Translations under genes and position numbers: made by a program
Assembly: GCA_024643705.1 (NCBI GenBank)
Contig: JAHEML010000106.1
Location: 1 to 8,618 of the forward strand
Reading direction: 5' to 3'
Source of the DNA: Caldilineaceae bacterium
GTDB lineage: Bacteria > Chloroflexota > Anaerolineae > Caldilineales > Caldilineaceae
DNA length: 8,618 nucleotides
Notes under the pieces: model-generated
Databases searched by the model: none
What the model was told of the DNA's origin: nothing
Seen by the model: the letters and a program-made list of their open reading frames with translations, nothing else
Part shown: piece after piece, positions 1 through 5,400 of the stretch
Position numbering within the stretch: the stretch's first letter is position 1
Layout of the letters: each line of letters starts with the position of its first letter

Positions 1-2
1 CC

Positions 3-1184
3 CTACGAACTGGTCGTTGTGCCGACCCGTACCCTGCCTGAAATCAACCGGGACAGCGTCAGAATCCCCACTCCCAACAATACCCACACTCCGGCCCAGC
101 GGTACATCATGAAGGGGCCGACTGTCTGGTAGAGATAACCTCCGATGGACGCGCCCGCTGCCCCACCCACGCCAAAATAGACACCGGTGAGCAGTCCCTG
201 TGCCGTGGCCCCCATCCCTGCTGGAGCGAGCTTCTTTGCGTGGGCCACACTCGCCACCCACATGGCAGAAAATGTCAGCCCGTGGGTGAGCTGCACCACT
301 AACACCCAGCCCACACTCTGGATCACCGAATAGGCCAGCAGGCGTAGGGCAAGAGCCACCAGAGAAACAGCCAGTACCCGTACCGTGCCCCAGCGGGTGA
401 GCAGCTTTTCGGCAAAAAAGAAGACAGCCACTTCGCTGAGTGTGGCGACGCTCAGGGACAAACCCATGATCCAACGGCTGGCAGAGAGGTCCTCCAAGTA
501 GAGGAAAAGGAAATTGTGGACCGTCGCCGAACCCATCCCACCCACGAACATCACGGCGATAAAAATCAGCCAGCGTCGGTTGGTGGTCAGCATGCGTAGG
601 CCAGCCCAGAAGTTGTTGCCCAGGCTGCTTTGGGCCACGGGCATCCCGAAGGTGGTTAGCAGCCCGCCCAATTGCAGCAAGGCAAAAATAGAGAATGAGT
701 AACCCAACCCGCCCCAATCCACCAGGCGGCCCACAAGCGGTCCGGCCAGCCCCCAGCCCACTGCTCCCCACAGGCGAATGCGCCCGTAACGTTCCGAGCG
801 ATCCCCCAGCAGTTCCAGCACAGAATTGTCCACCAGTGGAATAATCGGTGCCATAAAAAAGGCATAGGCCAGGGCGACCATTGCCAACCCACCAAGATTG
901 CGCATAGTCGAAAGGGCCAGCGCCAGAATGATCACCCCCACCAGAGCCACCCGCAGAATGAGCCGGTGTTGGCGGGTGGCGTCGGCCAGCCCACCCCACA
1001 GGGACGCCGCGGCCAGGGTCATCAGGGGCTGCATCCCCGCCAGCAGGCCGATTTGCGTTTCATCCAGCCCTTGCTGGCGGTAGAAGAGGACGAGAAAGGG
1101 GGCCAATGCCGCTCCGGCAGCAAAATAGAGAAAGTAGAAGGCTTTGGCGGGCAGCAGTTCGGTGAGGGATGTGAAAGAGTTCAT
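3..1184 (-). CDS. MFS transporter, LacY/HcaT-like (MFS_1_like)
   Basis: This is a complete 393-residue integral membrane protein, the usual length for a 12-helix major facilitator permease; hydrophobic segments run through the whole length. A motif-A-like loop, WGGLADATRQHR, lies at about residues 63-74 between helices 2 and 3. The stretch IIPLVDNSVLELLG followed by RYGRIRLWGAVGWG (about 114-145) is typical of the 3-phenylpropionate/lactose-permease-like branch (MFS_1_like). The expected role is proton-coupled movement of a small organic solute across the inner membrane; the solute cannot be read from the sequence. It lies 58 bases downstream of mazF on the same strand, with no terminator-like hairpin between, so it may be the last gene of the upstream unit. 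The ATG at 1184 is the only plausible start, but it lacks a recognisable Shine-Dalgarno: the 15 bases before it are pyrimidine-rich. The stop is TAG at 3-5, so the gene is complete. Confidence 0.9.
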   Translation of the reverse strand: MNSFTSLTELLPAKAFYFLYFAAGAALAPFLVLFYRQQGLDETQIGLLAGMQPLMTLAAASLWGGLADATRQHRLILRVALVGVIILALALSTMRNLGGLAMVALAYAFFMAPIIPLVDNSVLELLGDRSERYGRIRLWGAVGWGLAGPLVGRLVDWGGLGYSFSIFALLQLGGLLTTFGMPVAQSSLGNNFWAGLRMLTTNRRWLIFIAVMFVGGMGSATVHNFLFLYLEDLSASRWIMGLSLSVATLSEVAVFFFAEKLLTRWGTVRVLAVSLVALALRLLAYSVIQSVGWVLVVQLTHGLTFSAMWVASVAHAKKLAPAGMGATAQGLLTGVYFGVGGAAGASIGGYLYQTVGPFMMYRWAGVWVLLGVGILTLSRLISGRVRVGTTTSS

Positions 1185-1242
1185 CGAAAAAGAAGTGTGT
1201 ATTTTGGGTAAGGAGAGGGGGATTGCTGGAGTGGGGTAGGCA

Positions 1243-1575
1243 TCAGAATAACAGCGTTGACAATTTCTGGACTACCTCTTCGACAGCTTCTTCGGGCAGT
1301 CGACAAAAAAACGAAGCATTGCGCGAGCGCCAATCCAAATTCTTTAACTGATCGGCCAATACGACACCTGTTGCCGGTAAATCGTCGGGAATCGCCACCT
1401 CGAACGGGTAGCCCTTTGCCTGTGTTGTGATCGGACAAAGGATCGCCAATCCTACCCGCCCGTTATAGGCAGCGGGTGATAGCACGAGTGCAGGACGATG
1501 GCCAGCCTGTTCGTGGCCTGCCTGGGGATTGAGTTGAATCCAAATCACATCACCCCTCTCCGGGATATAGGCCAT
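1243..1575 (-). CDS. mazF: MazF family endoribonuclease toxin
   Basis: This 110-residue protein matches E. coli MazF (as remembered) along its whole length: GDVIWIQLNP near the N-terminus, EQAGHRPALVLSP, PITTQAKGYPFEV, VLADQLKNLDW and a C-terminal helix. MazF is a sequence-specific mRNA interferase that cleaves single-stranded RNA and is neutralised by MazE. Residues equivalent to E. coli Glu24, Arg29 and Thr52 are present (Glu22, Arg27, Thr50), so it is probably active. I chose the ATG at 1575 over the GTG one codon upstream at 1578 because the purine-rich AAGGAAG at 1583-1589 is 7 bases from the ATG and only 4 from the GTG. With this start, the gene overlaps the mazE stop by one base (TGATG), giving translational coupling. 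The antitoxin is encoded first, as is usual for mazEF. Confidence 0.95.
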   Translation of the reverse strand: MAYIPERGDVIWIQLNPQAGHEQAGHRPALVLSPAAYNGRVGLAILCPITTQAKGYPFEVAIPDDLPATGVVLADQLKNLDWRSRNASFFCRLPEEAVEEVVQKLSTLLF

Positions 1576-1817
1576 CACCAGACTTCCTTTCCAATAGCCG
1601 GGCCGCTATCAATTTCTCCATGCATATTCTCTGGGGTGACGCCAGCTAATAGCCCGTCCAGTGTATACGGAGCAGCAACGAGCGGTGAAATCACCAATGT
1701 GCCTTCAATCAATGAAAGATCAACGGCCAAATCGTTTTCCAGGCCGATTTCGATGGCGAAAGATTTTGGTATACGTAAGGCGAGGCTATTGCCCCACATC
1801 TGAACTTTCGTCTGCAT
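1575..1817 (-). CDS. mazE: MazE antitoxin (SpoVT/AbrB-type)
   Basis: This 80-residue protein is MazE-like from end to end. The N-terminal half is a swapped-hairpin AbrB DNA-binding fold (KVQMWGNSLALRIPKS at about 4-19, then the hydrophobic VDLSLIEGTLVISPL strands). The C-terminal tail LLAGVTPENMHGEID...KEVW closely resembles the E. coli MazE tail that wraps around MazF. It therefore neutralises the neighbouring toxin and should repress the operon. The start at 1817 is preceded by AGGGAG about 9 bases upstream. A promoter and a perfect palindrome lie immediately upstream. Base composition of the mazEF pair and its leader looks lower in GC than the surrounding metabolic genes, which fits recent acquisition, but this was judged by eye. 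Confidence 0.95.
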   Translation of the reverse strand: MQTKVQMWGNSLALRIPKSFAIEIGLENDLAVDLSLIEGTLVISPLVAAPYTLDGLLAGVTPENMHGEIDSGPAIGKEVW

Positions 1818-1857
1818 AGCCTATTGCTCCCTGGTGATTCTGTTCCTTTGCACAACA

Positions 1858-1882
1858 AAAGTATCTACATAGAAGATACTTT
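1858..1882. promoter_or_regulatory. Palindromic operator of mazEF
   Basis: This is a perfect 9-bp inverted repeat, AAAGTATCT / AGATACTTT, with a 7-base spacer, 41 bases upstream of the mazE start. It covers the proposed -10 hexamer, so a protein bound here would block transcription. MazE, alone or with MazF, is the obvious candidate because MazE-type antitoxins autorepress. The half site GTATCTACAT resembles, from memory, the half sites of the E. coli mazEF operator. Identity of the binding protein is inferred. Confidence 0.7.
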
Positions 1883-1902
1883 GGGTCGGCACCTTTTGTC
1901 AA
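1873..1902 (-). promoter_or_regulatory. Predicted sigma-70 promoter of mazEF
   Basis: On the minus strand a consensus -35 hexamer TTGACA (1897-1902) is followed after 18 bases by TATCTT (1873-1878), a 4-of-6 match to the -10 consensus. The TGA inside TTGACA is the stop codon of the upstream amidohydrolase, so the promoter begins exactly where that gene ends. The -10 is inside the palindromic operator. The perfect -35 makes the call credible; the -10 is only moderate. Confidence 0.65.
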
Positions 1903-3188
1903 GCCGTTTCTGCGTTGTTTGATAGATTTATTTCTATAACCCGCTGCGTTTCGGCAACCAATCGCCCCCGCAAAATCACCCAGCGCTTTTCTGCCTGGAA
2001 CTGAATCGCCCCATGCCAGTCTGGCGTATCCAACACAACCAGGTTGGCCGCCGCGCCCACATGCAGCCCATAATCGCCCAGCCCCAGCAGCCGGGCCGGG
2101 GTGGATGTGACCATGGGCAGCACCCGGTCTACTTCGCCGTGCCAGGCAAAGCGCCCGTTGTGGGCCATAAACTGGGCCACTTCCAGCAGGTCGTTGCGGC
2201 CAAAGGGGTAGAACCAATTGTCGATGTCGTCTTGACCGCAGGCCACGGGCACGCCTGCGCTCAGCAGTTCGCGCACGCGGGTGAGGCCGCGCGGCCAGGG
2301 CTGGCGATCCGGGAAGTCGGTGGCGATCAGGGAGACGTGGCTGTTGCTCAGAATCGTCATCCCCGCCTCCCGTACCAGCCCGATCACCTGGGCCGCGTAC
2401 TCATCGTCGTAAAAGGCCAGGGCCGCGCATTGGGTGGCCGCCACGCGTCCCTGCCAGCCCTGGGTGATGGTCTGTCGGGCCACCATTTCCAGAGAGCGGG
2501 AGTTCGGGTCGGCCACATCATCGCAGACAAAGTGGAGGTCCCGGTCGTATTCCAGCGCCAGGGAGAAACAGCGCTGGATGTGGTGCTGCTGGGCGGCTGT
2601 GCCCTGCTCGATCCACGGAATCCCCCCCACCAGATCGGCCCCCATTTCCAACGCCCGCCGCATGAGTTTTTCCGTCTCTACCCCTGCGAAACCATCCTGG
2701 GGGAAGGCGACAACCTGCACAGTCATCAGGGGCGCGTATTTTTCCCGGATAGCCAGCAGCCCTTCCACCGGGGCCAGTCCACTGTCACCGTCCACATCGG
2801 CAAAGAGACGGATAGCGCAGCTTCCGTGGCGGATTGCCAGTTGCATCACCTCGTCGACCCGGTTGAAAATGTCCTCGGCTGTGTAGCGCCGTTTGACGTG
2901 GGCCGCGGCTTCAAAGGGGGGAAGCGCCTGGATAGCGGCAGGCATCTGGGCCAGCAGCCGACGCCAAAAGGATTTGCAGGCGTGCAACTGGCCGTTGACA
3001 AACGCCGGGATTGTCAGCCGCCCGCCCGCGTCCAACTCGATGGTTGAGGATGTGGGCGCGCTTGCGGGCAGCCGGGGTTGGATGGCGCTGATGATCCCGT
3101 GGTCGATGGCAATGTCCACCCGCGGGCCAATGTGGGTTTGGGCATTGCGCAGAATTATGCCTGCACTGAGCCTGTCAAATGTGTCCAT
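1899..3188 (-). CDS. Cytosine-deaminase-like amidohydrolase lacking metal ligands (probable pseudoenzyme)
   Basis: This intact 429-residue member of the CodA-like branch of the amidohydrolase superfamily has an N-terminal composite beta domain (about 1-60), a TIM barrel and a C-terminal beta strand region (GDYGLHVGAAANLVVLD, about 371-387). Compared with remembered E. coli CodA, the barrel keeps Gln164 (AFPQDG), Asp320 (GQDD) and Phe326 near the position of Trp319. The metal ligands are largely gone: HxH is QLH (Gln67, His69), the HCDE motif reads VCDD (Val221, Asp224), and the SH motif is TQ (Gln253). Hydrolysis by the usual mononuclear-metal mechanism therefore looks unlikely. The reading frame is undamaged and conserved in pattern, so it is not a decayed gene. 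It overlaps the preceding, catalytically complete paralogue by 34 bases and has GGAG about 6 bases before its ATG. That suggests coupled translation and a possible heteromeric complex with a regulatory or structural subunit. An unusual catalytic role remains possible. Confidence 0.85.
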   Translation of the reverse strand: MDTFDRLSAGIILRNAQTHIGPRVDIAIDHGIISAIQPRLPASAPTSSTIELDAGGRLTIPAFVNGQLHACKSFWRRLLAQMPAAIQALPPFEAAAHVKRRYTAEDIFNRVDEVMQLAIRHGSCAIRLFADVDGDSGLAPVEGLLAIREKYAPLMTVQVVAFPQDGFAGVETEKLMRRALEMGADLVGGIPWIEQGTAAQQHHIQRCFSLALEYDRDLHFVCDDVADPNSRSLEMVARQTITQGWQGRVAATQCAALAFYDDEYAAQVIGLVREAGMTILSNSHVSLIATDFPDRQPWPRGLTRVRELLSAGVPVACGQDDIDNWFYPFGRNDLLEVAQFMAHNGRFAWHGEVDRVLPMVTSTPARLLGLGDYGLHVGAAANLVVLDTPDWHGAIQFQAEKRWVILRGRLVAETQRVIEINLSNNAETA

Positions 3189-4396
3189 TCTCGCTCCGTC
3201 TGTGTGCGTACGATCAGCCGACCAGCCTTGAAGGTTGCCAGCCGGGGTGGTGGCGCGGTGACGATATCTGCCGGGGTCATTGTATCCAGCACCAACAAAT
3301 CTGCGGGTGCGCCCACGGTCAACCCGTAATCAGGCAATCCCAAGGCGTGGGCGGCGCGGCTGGTCACCATTCCCAGGCAGGCGCGCAGATCGCTTTCCCC
3401 GGTCATGTGGGCCGTGTGCCCGGTCAGATTGGCTGTCTCCAGTGGATCGTAGCTGCCAAAGGGGTTGAAGGGGTCTTGCACGTTGTCCGACCCCGCGCAG
3501 ACATTCACCCCAGCGGCCAGCAATTCCTTCACCCGCGTCACGCCGCGGGGGGTGGGTTGCATGCCTCGGCCCATCAGCACCAGATTGCAGGATGGAAGGG
3601 TAACCACATGCAGCCTGGCTTCGGCCACTTTTTCGATGATTTTGCCCGCGTCGGCGTCGTCGGTAAAGGCCAGCGAGCAGCAGTGGCCCGCGGTCACTTG
3701 CCCCTGCATGCCCGCGGCGATGGTCATTTCGGCCAGGGCGAACAGGGTGCGGCTGGTCGGGTCTTCGGTCTCGTCGATGTGCAGATCGATAGGCTTGCCC
3801 GTGCGCTGGGCCAGTCCAAAAATAGTCGACAAGCTGGCCTGGGGATCGGGGACAAGCGCGGGCGCGCCGCCCACACTATCGGCCCCCAACGCCAGGGCGT
3901 CGGCCATGGTGCGGTCGATGACTGGGGAAGTCCCGGCAAAGGCCAGGGCCACAATTTGCAGGTCGATGGCGTAGCGAAACTCGTCCCGCACTTCGAGGAT
4001 GGCGGCCAGGGTTTCCAGATCGGATGGTTCTTCCGTGTCGATATGGGTGCGCATGGCGGTGACGCCATTTGTGATGGCTGTGTAGAGCGCACGACGCACT
4101 GCGGCCCGCACATCGGAACGGGTTCGCTCTTTTTTTGCTGTCCGCCAAACGTCAATCGCTTCCAGCAGTGTGCCGCTGCGATTGGGGTACGAGCCGCTGC
4201 TGTTCAGATAGGTCTTGTCCAGATGCACATGGGGATCGACGAGACCAGGTAGGACGACCCGGCCGTCCAGTTCCCAGCGTTGGGCCGCGGGGAGAGCGAG
4301 GGCGGGGCCGATCTGTGCGATACGTCCGTCGGCGATGGCAATGTCCACGGTATCGGCGTGGTCGGTCAGGCGGGCATTTGTCAGTAGCCAGTCCAT
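3155..4396 (-). CDS. Cytosine-deaminase-like metal-dependent amidohydrolase, substrate unknown
   Basis: This 413-residue amidohydrolase of the CodA/COG0402 type has every expected metal or catalytic residue: His56 and His58 in PHVHLDK, His206 and Glu209 in DLHIDETED, His238 in TAGHCC, and Asp304 in GSDNVQDPF. Such enzymes use one divalent metal to deaminate or hydrolyse cyclic amidines and amides in the cytoplasm. The CodA glutamine that reads the cytosine ring (AFPQ) is absent; the equivalent stretch here is ALAFAG at 150-155. The Asp-Asp pair of CodA is Asp304-Asn305, and its Trp is Phe310. The substrate is therefore probably not cytosine, and triazine, hydantoin or other N-heterocycles are alternatives. 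The ATG at 4396 has AGGAA about 7 bases upstream. Its 3' end overlaps the start of the metal-ligand-poor paralogue by 34 bases; a hairpin repeat separates it from the creatininase-family gene upstream. Confidence 0.9.
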   Translation of the reverse strand: MDWLLTNARLTDHADTVDIAIADGRIAQIGPALALPAAQRWELDGRVVLPGLVDPHVHLDKTYLNSSGSYPNRSGTLLEAIDVWRTAKKERTRSDVRAAVRRALYTAITNGVTAMRTHIDTEEPSDLETLAAILEVRDEFRYAIDLQIVALAFAGTSPVIDRTMADALALGADSVGGAPALVPDPQASLSTIFGLAQRTGKPIDLHIDETEDPTSRTLFALAEMTIAAGMQGQVTAGHCCSLAFTDDADAGKIIEKVAEARLHVVTLPSCNLVLMGRGMQPTPRGVTRVKELLAAGVNVCAGSDNVQDPFNPFGSYDPLETANLTGHTAHMTGESDLRACLGMVTSRAAHALGLPDYGLTVGAPADLLVLDTMTPADIVTAPPPRLATFKAGRLIVRTQTEREWTHLTGSVQA

Positions 4397-4419
4397 TGGC
4401 GGTTCCTCATAACTTTTTC

Positions 4420-4498
4420 AACGCAGAGGCGCAAAGATGCAGAGACGCAAAGGCCAGGGAATATCCTCTGCGTCTTTGCGTCTCTGCATCTTTGCGTT
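4420..4498. repeat. Intergenic hairpin repeat, copy 1 (79 nt)
   Basis: The element is bounded by aacgc and gcgtt. It contains a perfect 23-bp inverted repeat (4430-4452 with 4474-4496) around a 21-base loop, with a 10-base unpaired overhang on the left and 2 bases on the right. The arms are themselves built from repeated 'cgcaaag' and 'cgcagag' units. It starts 7 bases beyond the creatininase-family stop codon and ends 23 bases before the next start codon. No U-tract follows the stem in the direction of transcription, so it is not a classical terminator. Its architecture mirrors copy 2. Confidence 0.9.
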
Positions 4499-4505
4499 AA
4501 AGATT

Positions 4506-5285
4506 TTATCCCCTGGCCGTCTCAAAAGTGCTGATGACCCGGATGAGATCGGCCAATTTTTGTCCACCCGCTGCGATGAGCGCGTCACCCTTTTCCGCCG
4601 TGCCCAGGGTGGCGTCGCCGAAGATGCCGTCTGCGCTCCAGTCTCGGCTGAGCCAAGCTGTGGACGCGGGGGCGAAGAAAAAGAGGGGTGTGCCGGTTTC
4701 GGGAAAGTCGGCGTAGTGACGAACAGCTTTGTCCATATCCACCAATTCGGGCGCAATTGCCAGCACCAGGGATGTTTCCAGTTCGCCGCCGTGAAAGCCG
4801 AGCCGTCGTTCCTCGGCGGAGATGGGGAAGGGCGGCTCGACAAAGAGCGCGGGTTGCAGGCAGAAACAGATCAGACCAGTGGCGGCGCGGATGTCCCGCG
4901 CAGTCATTTCCAGCAGGGCCACATTGCCCCCGTGCCCGTTGACAAAGGCCAGGCGGCGAAAACCCGCGTCGGCCAGGCTACGGGCGATGTCATGCAGCAC
5001 GGCCATCAGCGTTTGGGCCGAGAGGCTGATTGTACCGGGAAAGCCTGTGTGTTCGTTGCTTTTGCTGTAGGGCAGGCTGGGCAGCACCCACGCGTTCACA
5101 TCGTTGGGCAGAAGGGCCAGGGCTGCGTCCAACATGCGGGTGGCAATGAGGGTGTCGGTGAGCAGGGGCAGGTGATGACCGTGCTGCTCCACCGCGCCGA
5201 TGGGCAAAATGACAACGCCCTGCTGTTTGTCCAGCGCGGCTACTTGGCTCCAGGTGTGGTGGGCCAGTTGACGATTAAGGCTCAT
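4506..5285 (-). CDS. Creatininase-superfamily amide hydrolase (NGHGGN type)
   Basis: This 259-residue protein has the full creatininase/ArfB/MftE fold signature: LPIGAVEQHGHHLPLLTD (Glu33, His35, Asp44 as metal ligands), NEHTGFPGTISL around His79, VNGHGGN (His118, Asn121) and GFHGGELETS (His165, Glu168, Glu170). Family members hydrolyse C-N bonds with two metal ions: creatinine, formamides in archaeal flavin/F420 synthesis (ArfB), or a peptide (MftE). True creatininase has Tyr-Glu after the motif histidine where this protein has Gly-Gly, so creatinine is not a safe substrate call. The ATG at 5285 is preferred over the TTG two codons upstream because AAGGGAG (5292-5298) sits 6 bases before it. 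The gene lies between two hairpin repeats, in line with the FAD oxidoreductase upstream and the amidohydrolase pair downstream. Confidence 0.9.
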   Translation of the reverse strand: MSLNRQLAHHTWSQVAALDKQQGVVILPIGAVEQHGHHLPLLTDTLIATRMLDAALALLPNDVNAWVLPSLPYSKSNEHTGFPGTISLSAQTLMAVLHDIARSLADAGFRRLAFVNGHGGNVALLEMTARDIRAATGLICFCLQPALFVEPPFPISAEERRLGFHGGELETSLVLAIAPELVDMDKAVRHYADFPETGTPLFFFAPASTAWLSRDWSADGIFGDATLGTAEKGDALIAAGGQKLADLIRVISTFETARG

Positions 5286-5291
5286 TGCCAA

Positions 5292-5298
5292 CTCCCTT
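5292..5298 (-). promoter_or_regulatory. Ribosome binding site deciding the creatininase-family start
   Basis: AAGGGAG on the minus strand lies 6 bases before the ATG at 5285. It overlaps the region too close to the alternative TTG at 5291, and so favours the ATG. Confidence 0.75.
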
Positions 5299-5317
5299 CC
5301 GGTAGAGACGTTCTCTT

Positions 5318-5396
5318 AACGCAAAGAGGCAAAGGCGCAGAGGTGCAAAGATGAAGGATTGTTCTCTGCGCCTTTGCCTCTTTGCGCCTTTGCGTT
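5318..5396. repeat. Intergenic hairpin repeat, copy 2 (79 nt)
   Basis: It has the same 79-base length as copy 1, with the same aacgc/gcgtt borders, a perfect 23-bp stem (5320-5342 with 5364-5386) and a 21-base loop. Here the 2-base overhang is on the left and the 10-base overhang on the right, so the element is inverted relative to copy 1. Once copy 1 is reverse-complemented the stems differ at four positions, and each change is matched on the opposite arm. It begins 4 bases past the stop codon of the FAD oxidoreductase and ends 32 bases before the next start. No U-tract follows. Confidence 0.9.
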
Positions 5397-5400
5397 GAAA

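Noticed and set aside
1576..1578. GTG at 1578 as the mazF start
   Set aside because: It is possible, but the Shine-Dalgarno spacing of 4 bases is short, and the adjacent ATG at 1575 has better spacing.
2013..3047. 344-codon plus-strand open frame opposite the metal-ligand-poor amidohydrolase
   Set aside because: The translation is rich in His/Gln/Gly/Arg with no domain pattern. It is an antisense shadow of a GC-rich gene whose minus-strand product is clearly conserved.
3179..4252. 357-codon plus-strand open frame opposite the catalytic amidohydrolase
   Set aside because: Same kind of shadow; no recognisable fold or start signals.
4437..5354. 305-codon plus-strand frame and short minus-strand frames running through the hairpin repeats, with peptides such as LRLCIFAPLR
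   Set aside because: These peptides are translations of the repeat units, which are commonly mis-annotated as hypothetical proteins. The frames also oppose the creatininase-family gene.
4420..5396. Hairpin copies 1 and 2 as rho-independent terminators
   Set aside because: The stems are long enough, but no U-tract follows in the transcribed direction, and the downstream genes appear to belong to the same unit.
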